Shown: positions 18,393 to 26,688 of the stretch, one piece after another
Numbering within the stretch: the first letter of the stretch is position 1
Layout of the letters: the number at the start of each line of letters is the position of its first letter
NCBI GenBank assembly: GCA_016185015.1
Contig: JACPOI010000006.1
Coordinates: forward strand, 1-64,000
Origin: Burkholderiales bacterium
GTDB taxonomy: Bacteria; Pseudomonadota; Gammaproteobacteria; Burkholderiales; Burkholderiaceae_C
Length of the DNA stretch: 64,000 bases
Direction of reading: 5' to 3'
The notes under the pieces: generated by a model
The model's database searches: none
What the model saw: only the letters and a program-made list of their open reading frames with translations
What the model was told of the DNA's origin: nothing
Translations under genes and position numbers: made by a program

Positions 18393-19068
18393 CGGGCACC
18401 TCCTCCCAGGGCAGGTTCTGCCCCAGCCGGCCGATGGCGCGCGCCCAGCGCTTTTCCAGCCGGCCATCGATCACGGTGCCACCGGACTCGACCAGGCAAC
18501 CGCCGCGGGTGATGGCCGCATCGGGCTGCAGCGTGAGCGGCAGGTTGGGGTATTCCTCGTGCAGGATGTCCTGCAGCACGTCCAGGTCCAGCGGATTGAG
18601 CTTGAGCTGCACCGCCTTGCTGTCGGTGAACAACATGCCCAGGGCCTCGCGGATCACCGGCAGCAGCACATTGGGGTTGCTCGAAATCTCATGGCGCAGC
18701 ACCTGGCGCGCCATCTCGCAAGCCAGCTCCAGCACCGCCTGGCCGGCCATCTGCTCGGCGCCTTCCAGCTGGGTCTTGGCCGATTCGATCAGGTCGCCAA
18801 GCTGTTGCGCTGCATCGCGCCCCTGCTTGGCGATGTAGTCGCTGATCTGCTTCTGCGCCTCCGCCAGGGTCTGGTCGCGGCCCTGCTGGAAACCGTCGGC
18901 ATAACCCTCGGCGTGGAACTGCTGGCGCACGGTGGCAAGCTGCTCATTGAGTTCGCGTTCGCGGGCCTGCTCCTCGAGCAGCATGGCCGCGGCATCGACG
19001 TCGCCAAAACTCCAGCGGGAGACGGCGCCGATTTCCTCGCCGGGAATGAAACGGGTGGTGGGGCGCAT
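18379..19068 (-). CDS. fliH: Flagellar assembly protein FliH
   Basis: Stator-like partner and negative regulator of FliI, linking it to the C-ring. It is 229 aa. The N-terminal part is acidic, with a long helix ([49 protein letters not shown]). The C-terminal FliH/V-ATPase E-like domain contains [16 protein letters not shown]-type segments and [28 protein letters not shown]. It lies 23 bases after fliG and overlaps fliI. Confidence 0.94.
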   Translation of the reverse strand: MRPTTRFIPGEEIGAVSRWSFGDVDAAAMLLEEQARERELNEQLATVRQQFHAEGYADGFQQGRDQTLAEAQKQISDYIAKQGRDAAQQLGDLIESAKTQLEGAEQMAGQAVLELACEMARQVLRHEISSNPNVLLPVIREALGMLFTDSKAVQLKLNPLDLDVLQDILHEEYPNLPLTLQPDAAITRGGCLVESGGTVIDGRLEKRWARAIGRLGQNLPWEEVPGDDA

Positions 19069-19091
19069 GGATCAGTCCTGGTGTGCTTGTC

Positions 19092-20093
19092 TCAGACCAT
19101 GGCGTCGTCGGCGCCGCCGCCGATGACGATCTGACCCTCGTCGGCCAGCCGGCGGACGATCTTGAGGATTTCCTTCTGCTGCGTCTCGACCTCGGACAGG
19201 CGCATCGGCCCGCGCGACTCCAGGTCCTCGCGCAGCGTTTCGGCTGCACGCGAGGACATGTTGGAGAGGAACTTCTCCTTGAGCTCGGGCTGGGCGCCCT
19301 TGAGCGCCACGATGAGCGACTCGGAGGCCACTTCCTTGAGGATCATCTGGATGGCCTTGTCGTCGAGCTTCAGGACGTCGTCGAACACGAACATCTTGTC
19401 CATGATCTTCTGTGCCAGCTCGGGGTCGTGGCCGCGGATCGATTCGAGCACCGTGCCCTCGATCACCGTGCCCATCAGGTTGATCATCTCGGCCGCGGTC
19501 TTGATGCCGCCCAGCGAGGCCTTGCGGATCTTGTCGCCGCCGGCCAGCACCTTGAACAGCACCTCGTTGAGGTCCTTCAGCGCCGTCGGCTGGATGCCTT
19601 CCATGGTGGCAATGCGCAGCATCACCTCGTTGCGCTGGCGCTCGGTCAGGTATTTGAGGATGTCGGCCGACTGGTCGAAATCCAGGTGCACCAGGATGGC
19701 CGCCACGATCTGCGGGTGTTCGTTGCGCAGCAGCTCGGCCACCGACATCGGGTCCATCCACTTCAGGCTCTCGATGCCCGAAACGTCGCCGCCCTGCAGG
19801 ATGCGGTCGATCAGCAGGGCCGCCTTGTCGTCACCCAGGGCGCGCTTGAGCACGGAGCGCACATAGTCGCCCGAGTCCGACACCAGCAGACTTTGTGCCG
19901 CAGCAATATTGGTGAACTTGGTCACCACGTCGTCGACGCGTTCGCGCGTGATGGACTTGGTCTTGGCAATGGCTTCGCCCAGCTTCTGCACCTCCTTGGG
20001 TGACAGATGCTTGAAAACCTCGGCCGCCTCCTCTTCCCCCAGGGACATGAGGAGGACCGCGGCGTCCTGGAGTCCGTCTTCCTGCGTGGCCAT
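19092..20093 (-). CDS. fliG: Flagellar motor switch protein FliG
   Basis: Rotor protein that carries torque from the MotAB stator; it links the MS-ring to FliM. It is 333 aa. AAVLLMSLGEEEAAEVFKHLSPKEVQKLGEAIAK lies in the N-terminal domain, NEHPQIVAAILVHLDFDQSADILKYLTERQRNEVMLRIATMEG in the middle, and the charged torque helix region is IMDKMFVFDDVLKLDDKAIQMILKEVASESLIVALKGAQPELKEKFLSNMSSRAAETLREDLESRGPMRLSEVE. It is 4 bases from fliF. Confidence 0.97.
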   Translation of the reverse strand: MATQEDGLQDAAVLLMSLGEEEAAEVFKHLSPKEVQKLGEAIAKTKSITRERVDDVVTKFTNIAAAQSLLVSDSGDYVRSVLKRALGDDKAALLIDRILQGGDVSGIESLKWMDPMSVAELLRNEHPQIVAAILVHLDFDQSADILKYLTERQRNEVMLRIATMEGIQPTALKDLNEVLFKVLAGGDKIRKASLGGIKTAAEMINLMGTVIEGTVLESIRGHDPELAQKIMDKMFVFDDVLKLDDKAIQMILKEVASESLIVALKGAQPELKEKFLSNMSSRAAETLREDLESRGPMRLSEVETQQKEILKIVRRLADEGQIVIGGGADDAMV

Positions 20094-20097
20094 GGTC

Positions 20098-21792
20098 TTA
20101 TCCCATCGTCAGGGCATTGCCCTGACCTTCGCCGTTGACCCAGCCCTTGACGATGCCGGCCACGGCCGCCGGGTTGTCGCGTGTGAGCTTGCGTGCATCC
20201 TCCAGCGCCTTCTCGCCAGGCGTCGGTCCGGCCGGCGCTTCAGCCGCCGAGGGACCGGCGAGCTGCGGACGATCCGGCTCCTCGGACAGCATGGCGTCGA
20301 GTTGCGGACGGCGCGGGGTCGGGGTGCTGAGGGATTTGAGGGCCGGGCGGATGACACCGAACAGCACCAGGACAGCCAGCAACAGCGTGCCCAACGGCCA
20401 CGCAAAGCTGCGCGCCAGCTCCTGCATTTCAGGCTGTTTCCACAGGGGCACCTCGGACAAGGTGATTTTTTCCTGGGCAAAGGGGGCATTCAAGAGGTTC
20501 ACGGAGTCACCTCGATCCTGGCTGAAACCGATTGTCTCACGCACCAGCGCCGTCATCTTCTCCAGCTGCTGCTCGGTCAGCGCCACCGTCGTGGTCTTGC
20601 CCTTGGCGTCGGTCTCGGTCTTGTGATTCACCACCACCGCGGCACTCAGGCGCTTGATCACGCCGCTGCCAGCACGCACCACCTTGACGGTCTTGTCGAC
20701 CTCGTAGTTGATGATCGATTCACGGCGTGTGCTGGGCGGCGTTGCGGCAGCGGCAGCGCCGGGCGCACCAGGCGCGAGCGCCTGCGCCGGGCCGTTGATG
20801 GGTGCCGTGGACGGCGCGGGAGGCTGGTTGCTGGTGGCACCGGGCACACCGGCCGGGCCGGCCGGGCCGGGGTTGCTGCTCTCCAGCAGCTGCTGGCTGC
20901 GGATGCTGCCGGAATCGGGCGTCTGGTTGGGCTTGTGCGTCTCCGAGGTCTGCTCGATCTGCGAGAAATCGACCTCGGCCGTCACCTGGGCCTTGACGTT
21001 CTGGCGGCCCACCACGGGCTCCAGGATATCCAGGATGCGCTGGCGGTACAGCGTCTCGAGCTGTTGCACGTACTGCAGCTGCTGCGCGTCCACGCCGCCG
21101 GCCGCACCATCGGGGCCATTCGTGGGCTGCGACAGGAGCTTGCCGGTATCGTCCAGCACGCTGACCGCCTCGGGCTTCATCTCGGGCACGCTGGAAGCAA
21201 CCAGGTGCACGATGCCGGCGATCTGGCTGCGGTCCAGCGGACGCCCGGGGCTCAGGCTGAGCAGCACGGAAGCCGAGGGCTTCTGCTGCTCGCGGAAGAA
21301 ACCGTTCTGATTGGGCATGGCCAGGTGCACGCGGGCGCTTTGCACCGAGGACAAGGCCTGGATGGAGCGCGTGAGCTCGCCTTCGAGACCGCGCTGGAAG
21401 CTGACCCGCTCCTGGAACTGGGTGACGCCGAAGCGGTTGGCCTCCATCAGCTCGAAACCGGCCACCGAGCCCTTGGGCAGGCCCTGGGAAGCCAGGCGCA
21501 GGCGGGTGTCGTGCACCTTGTCGGCCGGCACCAGGATGGCGTGGCCGCCCTCGGCATGCTTGTAGGGCACGTTCATCTGGGACAGCTGGGCAATGATGGC
21601 GCCGCCGTCCTTGTCCGACAGGTTGGCGTAGAGCACGCGCCATTCAGCCTGGCGGCCCATCATGAGACCGACGATGGCAATCACCACAAACAGGGCCACG
21701 CCGACGGCCAGACGCATGATCTGCCCCTGGTTGAGCGTGGAAAAACGCTGGCCCAGGGTCGGGTTCAAGGGGATTGCAACAGCTTCAGCCAT
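20098..21792 (-). CDS. fliF: Flagellar MS-ring protein FliF
   Basis: Forms the membrane MS-ring on which the basal body is built. It is 564 aa from ATG 21792 (MAEAVAIPLNPTLGQR); an upstream in-frame ATG at 21837 lacks a ribosome site. The first membrane helix is about residues 27-47. The periplasmic ring domains have RVLYANLSDKDGGAIIAQL, ERVSFQRGLEGELTRSIQAL and ARVHLAMP. There is a long Pro/Ala linker. The second helix (about 445-465) and the C-terminal FliG-binding tail (EKALEDARKLTRDNPAAVAGIVKGWVN) follow. It leads the fliFGHIJK unit and is divergent from fliE. Confidence 0.96.
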   Translation of the reverse strand: MAEAVAIPLNPTLGQRFSTLNQGQIMRLAVGVALFVVIAIVGLMMGRQAEWRVLYANLSDKDGGAIIAQLSQMNVPYKHAEGGHAILVPADKVHDTRLRLASQGLPKGSVAGFELMEANRFGVTQFQERVSFQRGLEGELTRSIQALSSVQSARVHLAMPNQNGFFREQQKPSASVLLSLSPGRPLDRSQIAGIVHLVASSVPEMKPEAVSVLDDTGKLLSQPTNGPDGAAGGVDAQQLQYVQQLETLYRQRILDILEPVVGRQNVKAQVTAEVDFSQIEQTSETHKPNQTPDSGSIRSQQLLESSNPGPAGPAGVPGATSNQPPAPSTAPINGPAQALAPGAPGAAAAATPPSTRRESIINYEVDKTVKVVRAGSGVIKRLSAAVVVNHKTETDAKGKTTTVALTEQQLEKMTALVRETIGFSQDRGDSVNLLNAPFAQEKITLSEVPLWKQPEMQELARSFAWPLGTLLLAVLVLFGVIRPALKSLSTPTPRRPQLDAMLSEEPDRPQLAGPSAAEAPAGPTPGEKALEDARKLTRDNPAAVAGIVKGWVNGEGQGNALTMG

Positions 21793-21963
21793 GGTGTGTT
21801 CCGGTACATCCTGGCGCGGTTCTCGGCGCCTGTGCATCGGATTATTCGGGCTGCGCCCTAAAACTATAGGAGGAAAAGACCCGGGTTTCCCTGCCTTTTC
21901 AAACTAAAGATTCGCAGAGTGGCCGCTAGCATCAGTTCCAACATCTACCCACGGGGCTGACTT

Positions 21964-22263
21964 ATGGATATGCGACTCACACCCACCACGATGCCGGTCA
22001 CGGTACGGCCGGGCACAGCCGCCAAGGCGGGCGTGGCCGCCAATGGGTTTCCCGGCGAATTCAAGGCTGCCCTGCAGTCGGTCAGCGAGGCCCAGAACTT
22101 TGCCAGCACCCTGCAGAAGCAGGTCCAGATGGAAAACCCCAAGGTCAGCCTGGAAGAAACCATGGTGGCCATCCAGAAGGCCCAGATCGGCTTCCAGGCC
22201 ACGCTGCACGTCCGTAACCGGATGGTCCAGGCTTATACGGACATCATGAACATGCAAGTTTGA
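21964..22263 (+). CDS. fliE: Flagellar hook-basal body protein FliE
   Basis: Adapter joining the MS-ring to the rod; among the first exported subunits. It is 99 aa. The C-terminal half ENPKVSLEETMVAIQKAQIGFQATLHVRNRMVQAYTDIMNMQV is the conserved FliE signature. It is transcribed alone, divergent from fliF (171-base shared upstream region) and convergent with fliT. Confidence 0.96.
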   Translation: MDMRLTPTTMPVTVRPGTAAKAGVAANGFPGEFKAALQSVSEAQNFASTLQKQVQMENPKVSLEETMVAIQKAQIGFQATLHVRNRMVQAYTDIMNMQV

Positions 22264-22275
22264 GGTTAGGCGTCC

Positions 22276-22310
22276 GGCGTTGAGCGGATTCACGCTCAAG
22301 CCGCAACGCC
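22276..22310. terminator. Nested hairpin between convergent fliE and fliT
   Basis: Two overlapping stems lie between the convergent stops. The inner stem is TTGAGCG (22280-22286) with CGCTCAA (22293-22299). The outer is GGCGTTG (22276-22282) with CAACGCC (22304-22310). The arms share bases, so the two folds compete. There is no strong T-run on either side. A bidirectional terminator is the likely role by position; this is inferred. Confidence 0.5.
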
Positions 22311-22321
22311 CAACAACCGCC

Positions 22322-22624
22322 TTAGTGCAACACGCGCTTGCCGCCGCCGTCCATGATCTCCTCCAGATGGGTGAGCCAGGGTTCGGTCAGGTGGCGGATC
22401 TCGGCGTCGTTGCGCAGGATGCGTTGCATGATGCGCGCCTTCTCGCTGCGCTCCTCGGGCCGCAACTCTTCCTCGCGTGAGCGGTAGCGCAGCTGCTCGA
22501 TCAGCACGGCGCACACCCCCTCGTAACGCATCACGGACTCCAGGTCCTTGACCCGGGCGGCCTCCAGCATGCGGGTGCTGCTGTCCTCGATGGCCTTGTA
22601 ATAGTCGATCAGCATCTGCGGCAT
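22322..22624 (-). CDS. fliT: Flagellar protein FliT
   Basis: Small helical protein (100 aa), last in fliS-fliT. In enterobacteria FliT is the FliD chaperone and an anti-FlhDC factor. Seen here: MLIDYYKAIEDSSTRMLEAARVKDLESVMRYEGVCAVLIEQLRYRSREEELRPEERSEKARIMQRILRNDAEIRHLTEPWL, two charged helices with the FliT-like layout. The call rests on order (after fliS, near fliD), length and helical pattern. The anti-FlhDC role cannot be judged from sequence. Confidence 0.85.
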   Translation of the reverse strand: MPQMLIDYYKAIEDSSTRMLEAARVKDLESVMRYEGVCAVLIEQLRYRSREEELRPEERSEKARIMQRILRNDAEIRHLTEPWLTHLEEIMDGGGKRVLH

Positions 22625-22627
22625 GGT

Positions 22628-23062
22628 TCAGGCTCCCGCGCTCACGGGCGCAGCCGGTTCGGCTGTTGCCCCTTGTTTCATGCCCTTCCAGCCCTGGGCG
22701 ACGGTTTCGATCAGACGCTGGATCTCCTGCAGGATGGCGTCGTCGTTCTGGGCATTGGCCAGGATCAGGCGGCGGGTGCAGTAGTCGTACAGGGCGGCCA
22801 GGTTCTCGGCCAGCTCGCCACCATCAATGCGGTCCAGCCCGGTGCTCAGGCCTTCTTCCAGGATGCGCAGGGCCCGTGCAATGGCCTCGCACTTGGCCAG
22901 CACGTCGCCCCGGGCGAGCGCGCCACGTGCGGTCGCCAGCGACTGCAGCATGCCGTCAAACAGCAGGCTGACGATCTGGTACTGGTCGATGGTGTGCATG
23001 CTGGTCTCGACGTTGATACGACGATAGGCATCGGCCGAGCGGGGGCTTGCGGTGCGAAACAT
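22628..23062 (-). CDS. fliS: Flagellin export chaperone FliS
   Basis: Cytosolic chaperone that binds the flagellin C-terminus and prevents early polymerisation. It is 144 aa. Conserved features are YRRINVETSMHTIDQYQIVSLLFDGMLQSLATARGALARGDVLAKCEAIARALRILEEGLSTGLD and LAALYDYCTRRLILANAQNDDAILQEIQRLIETVAQGW. The C-terminus is Ala/Pro-rich. It is followed by fliT after 3 bases and has its own sigma-28 site at 23102-23128. Confidence 0.95.
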   Translation of the reverse strand: MFRTASPRSADAYRRINVETSMHTIDQYQIVSLLFDGMLQSLATARGALARGDVLAKCEAIARALRILEEGLSTGLDRIDGGELAENLAALYDYCTRRLILANAQNDDAILQEIQRLIETVAQGWKGMKQGATAEPAAPVSAGA

Positions 23063-23101
23063 GCGGTGGGGTCCTCTGGTGCAGCGTCAGGTACTGAGTA
23101 T

Positions 23102-23128
23102 TTATCGGCTGGTCCGCGCGAAAAATGA
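23102..23128 (-). promoter_or_regulatory. Sigma-28 (FliA) promoter for fliS-fliT
   Basis: On the minus strand a TCATTTTT (23121-23128), 11-base spacer and GCCGATAA (23102-23109) are seen. The -10 matches the FliA consensus perfectly and the -35 matches 6 of 8 with the local TCAAGTTT form. It ends 40 bases before the fliS start, a normal distance. Confidence 0.75.
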
Positions 23129-23140
23129 AATCATCCGGTC

Positions 23141-24547
23141 TCAGGAAGTGGACCGGTTCCACTGCGTAATTTGCTGTGTCAGGTAGGTGTTGAGCGAATT
23201 CAGGCTGGTGAGCTGCACGTCCAGCGCGCTGTAGCGCCGGTTCAGGGCCGCCTCCATGCGGCTGGCCTTCTCGTTCACGCGGACCTGGTCCTTGGCGTTG
23301 TTGTCCAGGGAGCGCTTGAGGTTGTCGTCCTTGGTCTTGAAGTAACCATCGCTGGCCAGCAGGGTCTTGGTCAGACCCTTGAGGCGCACGGCAATGCCCT
23401 CGGCGTTGCCGGGGGTGGTGCTGCTGAACAGGGCCTTGAGCTCGTCCATATTGCCCAGGGCCTTGCCAAGCTTGGTGCTGTCCACCTCGAGGTTGCCACC
23501 GCGCAAGGCGCTGACGCCGATATCGCTCAGGCGGCTGTACATGCTGGAGCCCGTGCTCACGGACTGCACGGCAGCGCGCAGGGCGCTTTGCAGGGCCAGC
23601 GTGGTGCTGTCCCCCTGCAGCAGGCCGCCGGTCTTGGTGGCCTGGTCGTATTTGGTCGCCTCGTTGAGCACCCCGTTGATCTCGTTGTAGGCCTTGACGA
23701 AATCCTCGATGTTCTTCTTGACCGTGGACGTGTCCTTGGCAATGGTGAGGGTCACCGGCGCCGTGGTTTGCTTGACGGCCGTGAAAGTCACCCCCGCCAC
23801 CGAGTTGGCAAAGACATTGGTCGCCGAGCTGACGCCAATGCCGTTGATGGTGGCCGTGGCATTGGTCGCCGCCTGGTTGGTGACGCTGCCGTTGACCAGG
23901 CGCGACAGGCCCAGCGCGTCGGCCGGGTCGCCGTCGATGTCGCTGGTCACACTGAGCTGGAAGCCGGCCGCCAGGCCGGTGTTCTTGCCGCTGAGCAGCA
24001 GGCGGTCGCCCGAGGCGTCGCTCAGCACTGTGGCCGTGACACCGGCATTGGCGCCGTTGATCTTGCTGGCAATGTCAGCCACCGTGTCGGTGGCGCCAAT
24101 GGTCAGATCCACCGGGGTGCCGCTGCCGGGCGTGAAGACGGCCCCGGCCCACTGGCCGATCTCCAGGCGCAGGGAGCCTGCGCCGACGGCGCCGCCCACA
24201 GGCAGCAGCGGCATGGTGTAGCTGGACTGCGCCTTGGCCAGGCTCTGCACCTCGACGCTGAAGGACGTGGGCTGGGTGCCGCCGATGGCGCTGGCCGTGA
24301 CCGCGGAGGTATCCGAGGAAGAAGCCGACACCCCGTTCCAGCCCGTCACGCTGCTCAGCCTGCTGACGGCGTCGGACAAGGCGGAGACCAGGGACTTGAT
24401 CTGGCCGAAAACGGAGATCTTGGTCTGCACCGTGGCCGCAGCCAGCTGCAGTTTTTCCAGCGGCTTCTTCTCCAGCGCCACGAGCTGCGTGACGATGCTC
24501 TTGACATCCAGATTGCTGCCGATACCCGGCGATGACATCGTGGCCAT
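23141..24547 (-). CDS. fliD: Flagellar filament cap protein FliD
   Basis: Forms the filament cap that folds flagellin at the tip. It is 468 aa. The N-terminus MSSPGIGSNLDVKSIVTQLVALEKKPLEKLQ is classic FliD_N. The middle has D2/D3-like beta-rich segments, and the C-terminal FliD domain has IEDFVKAYNEINGVLNEATKYDQATKTGGLLQGDSTTLALQSALRA and LNSLNTYLTQQITQWNRS. It lies downstream of the fliC1 terminator with its own promoter. Confidence 0.96.
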   Translation of the reverse strand: MATMSSPGIGSNLDVKSIVTQLVALEKKPLEKLQLAAATVQTKISVFGQIKSLVSALSDAVSRLSSVTGWNGVSASSSDTSAVTASAIGGTQPTSFSVEVQSLAKAQSSYTMPLLPVGGAVGAGSLRLEIGQWAGAVFTPGSGTPVDLTIGATDTVADIASKINGANAGVTATVLSDASGDRLLLSGKNTGLAAGFQLSVTSDIDGDPADALGLSRLVNGSVTNQAATNATATINGIGVSSATNVFANSVAGVTFTAVKQTTAPVTLTIAKDTSTVKKNIEDFVKAYNEINGVLNEATKYDQATKTGGLLQGDSTTLALQSALRAAVQSVSTGSSMYSRLSDIGVSALRGGNLEVDSTKLGKALGNMDELKALFSSTTPGNAEGIAVRLKGLTKTLLASDGYFKTKDDNLKRSLDNNAKDQVRVNEKASRMEAALNRRYSALDVQLTSLNSLNTYLTQQITQWNRSTS

Positions 24548-24661
24548 GACGAACTCCTGACTGGCATAGGCGCCAGCATTCCTTGCAGAATTATCGGCCT
24601 CGCCCCCGGATCTGTCACTTTGATTTGGGGCTCGAAAAGACCATATTTCCCGCTCTCTCGG

Positions 24662-24688
24662 TTATCGGCGGATTCGCATGTAACTTGA
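24662..24688 (-). promoter_or_regulatory. Sigma-28 (FliA) promoter for fliD
   Basis: On the minus strand TCAAGTTA (24681-24688), an 11-base spacer and GCCGATAA (24662-24669) are seen. This is one of the best FliA sites in the window. It lies between the fliC1 terminator and fliD, leaving a leader of about 110 bases. A second isolated GCCGATAA occurs at 24591-24598 without a -35. Confidence 0.85.
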
Positions 24689-24711
24689 GCCGGCGCGACA
24701 AATGGCGGCTG

Positions 24712-24750
24712 AATAAAAAAACAGCCGGGCGTGGTTTCCACGCCCGGCTG
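24712..24750 (-). terminator. Rho-independent terminator of fliC1
   Basis: Perfect 13-bp GC-rich stem (24722-24734 with 24738-24750, CAGCCGGGCGTGG and its complement) with a 3-base loop, followed on the minus strand by seven T and an ATT. It lies 19 bases past the flagellin stop codon, so flagellin mRNA should end here rather than read into fliD. Confidence 0.95.
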
Positions 24751-24768
24751 GGGTTGAAGACCAGGAAT

Positions 24769-26256
24769 TCAGCGCAGCAGGGCCAGCACGCCCTGGGGCA
24801 GCTGGTTGGCCTGAGCCACCATCGCGGTCGCAGCCTGTTGCAGGATCTGGGCACGCGACAGGGCAGCGGTTTCCGCAGCGAAGTCAGCATCCAGAATCCG
24901 GCTGCGCGAAGCGGTCAAGTTCTCCGACGTCACCTGCAGGTTGGCAATCGTGGTGTCGAAACGCGACTGCAGGGCGCCCAGCTTGGCGCGTTCGCCGCTG
25001 AGGAAGGACAGGGCCGAATCCACCGTCTTGAGCGCATCAGACGCCTTGACCACGGTGGTCACGTCCAGGTTGGAGACCTTCTTCAGCGTCGAGTTGCCGT
25101 CGATGATGAGCGAGGCGGCGCTGCCGGTCGTGGCGTTCACCGCGAAGGACTTGTCCGAATCCAGCGTCACGTAGCCGCTGATCAGGGCGTTGTCCGCCGT
25201 GGTGTCAGCCGCCAGGGTGATGTTGCCGGCCACGGCCACCAGGGCACCGGTGGTGTCAGCCACATACTTGGTAACGGTCACAGCACCGGCGTTCGCGGTG
25301 GTCGTATCGGCCACACGGATGTCGTTGCCGGTCGAGTTGGTCAGGATGATGCCCGTGCCGGCCGTGTTCAGGCTGGCGATGACGCCGGTCTTGGACGATT
25401 TCTCGTTGATGGCCGAGACAGCGCTGGACAGGCCGTCGGCGCCACTGGTGGCCGAGATCGCGAAGGAAACCACCTCATCCGTCGAGTTGTCCGAGCGCAG
25501 ATTCAGGGAATAGGCGCCGGCAGTGCCGAAGGTCAGCTGCACGTTGGTGTCGGCAGAAGCCGTCACGCCGGTGGCAGAAGTCTGCAGGTTGATCGAGTCG
25601 GCAGCCGCCTTGGCCGTGCCGTTGGCAGCGATGGTGACGTTGGCGCTGCCCAGGGCACCGTTGACGGCGACGGTGTCAACCACGCTGCCGTTGGCACCCC
25701 AGGTGGCACCTGCTGCGGACGGGCCGCTGGCGATGACCTGGTTGTTGCCGTACTGGCTGGTGCGCAGGTTGGCGGTGGAGGCCACGATGGTCTGGCCGGC
25801 GTTGGCGCCGACCTGGAACTGGGCGGAACCGAAGGTACCGTCGAGCAGCTTCTGGCCGTTGAATTCCGTGGTTTGCGAGATGCGGTCCAGTTCGGCCACC
25901 AGCTGGCTCACTTCCTGGTTCAGGGCCTGGCGGTCCGAGGCGCTGTTGGTGGCGTTGGCCGACTGCACGGCCAGTTCACGCACACGCTGCAGGATGTCGC
26001 TGGACGCCTTGAGCGAGCCTTCAGCGGTTTGCGCCAGCGACACGCCGTCGTTGGCGTTACGCACGGCCTGGTTCAGGCCGCGGATCTGGCTGGTGAAACG
26101 CTCGGAAATCGCCAGACCGGCGGCGTCGTCACGGGCGCTGTTGATGCGCAAGCCCGAGGACAGGCGCTGGATTGCGGTGCTCAGCGAAGCCTGACTGGTG
26201 CCCTGGTTACGCTGGGCGGTCAGCGAGCTGATATTGGTGTTGATGATCGATGCCAT
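24769..26256 (-). CDS. fliC: Flagellin (copy 1)
   Basis: Filament subunit, 495 aa, exported unfolded by the flagellar apparatus. N-terminal D0/D1 helices: [62 protein letters not shown]-terminal D0/D1: [46 protein letters not shown]. The central part is Ser/Thr/Ala-rich, as expected for exposed and often O-glycosylated domains. The start at ATG 26256 has AAGGAGA upstream. It is closely similar over its whole length to the divergent copy at 26689. A terminator and sigma-28 sites frame it. Confidence 0.97.
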   Translation of the reverse strand: MASIINTNISSLTAQRNQGTSQASLSTAIQRLSSGLRINSARDDAAGLAISERFTSQIRGLNQAVRNANDGVSLAQTAEGSLKASSDILQRVRELAVQSANATNSASDRQALNQEVSQLVAELDRISQTTEFNGQKLLDGTFGSAQFQVGANAGQTIVASTANLRTSQYGNNQVIASGPSAAGATWGANGSVVDTVAVNGALGSANVTIAANGTAKAAADSINLQTSATGVTASADTNVQLTFGTAGAYSLNLRSDNSTDEVVSFAISATSGADGLSSAVSAINEKSSKTGVIASLNTAGTGIILTNSTGNDIRVADTTTANAGAVTVTKYVADTTGALVAVAGNITLAADTTADNALISGYVTLDSDKSFAVNATTGSAASLIIDGNSTLKKVSNLDVTTVVKASDALKTVDSALSFLSGERAKLGALQSRFDTTIANLQVTSENLTASRSRILDADFAAETAALSRAQILQQAATAMVAQANQLPQGVLALLR

Positions 26257-26385
26257 TGCAAATCTCCTTGACAAACAGATGGCGTTACCGCCAACCAGGA
26301 CGCCAGACGATTCTGGCGACTTGATTCACCAGTGCAACATTGCTGTCGCGGTGAATGGCGGACCCGGGGAGGACCGTTGAATCTG

Positions 26386-26413
26386 TTTTCGGCCCAGCTA
26401 GAACAAAACTTGA
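26386..26413 (-). promoter_or_regulatory. Sigma-28 (FliA) promoter for flagellin copy 1
   Basis: On the minus strand TCAAGTTT (26406-26413), 12-base spacer, GCCGAAAA (26386-26393). It leaves a 5' leader of about 130 bases before ATG 26256. The spacer is one base longer than the fliD site, but both boxes fit well. Confidence 0.75.
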
Positions 26414-26499
26414 GGCCTGATTCACCGAATTACGCCACTTTCCCCATCCATTTGCACTCTTGGGCCACGGCACAAGCTCCGGCATAGGCCGGGTACACC

Positions 26500-26530
26500 A
26501 GAGTTTTCGGCGCTTGCCGGCCGAACTTGA
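26500..26530. promoter_or_regulatory. Symmetric sigma-28-like site between the flagellin genes
   Basis: The element reads as a FliA promoter on both strands. Minus strand: TCAAGTTC (26523-26530), N11, GCCGAAAA (26504-26511). Plus strand: AGAGTTTT (26500-26507), N12, GCCGAACT (26520-26527). The minus reading is strong; the plus reading is weaker but is the best candidate for flagellin copy 2, which otherwise has no visible FliA site in the 432-base divergent region. The rest of that region (26257-26688) shows no gene. Confidence 0.55.
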
Positions 26531-26688
26531 GGGCTAAATGCAAAAGCTGGCTGGTTTTCCCCCTTTTTTTCGCGGCACCGGCCCGAAACGCGCCGCCCAC
26601 AATCAATCCATCGTTTTGCCATGTCCCATCTTTCATGGCGCGAACCGGCCACGAAAGGGCCACAACCCTGAACTGAAGGAGTGATTCA

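Noticed and set aside
16899-18512. Long open frame (537 codons) opposite fliI
   Set aside because: Antisense shadow of fliI, Arg/His/Gln-rich, no recognisable domain.
21820-21870. TATAGTTT-N11-CCGAATAA on the minus strand as a sigma-28 promoter for fliF
   Set aside because: The -10 needs a one-base shift to align and has no GCCGA core. fliF is normally a class II gene.
24583-26271. Long open frame (562 codons) antisense to flagellin copy 1 and its terminator
   Set aside because: It reads through the flagellin gene and terminator on the other strand; composition is that of a shadow frame and no family is recognisable.
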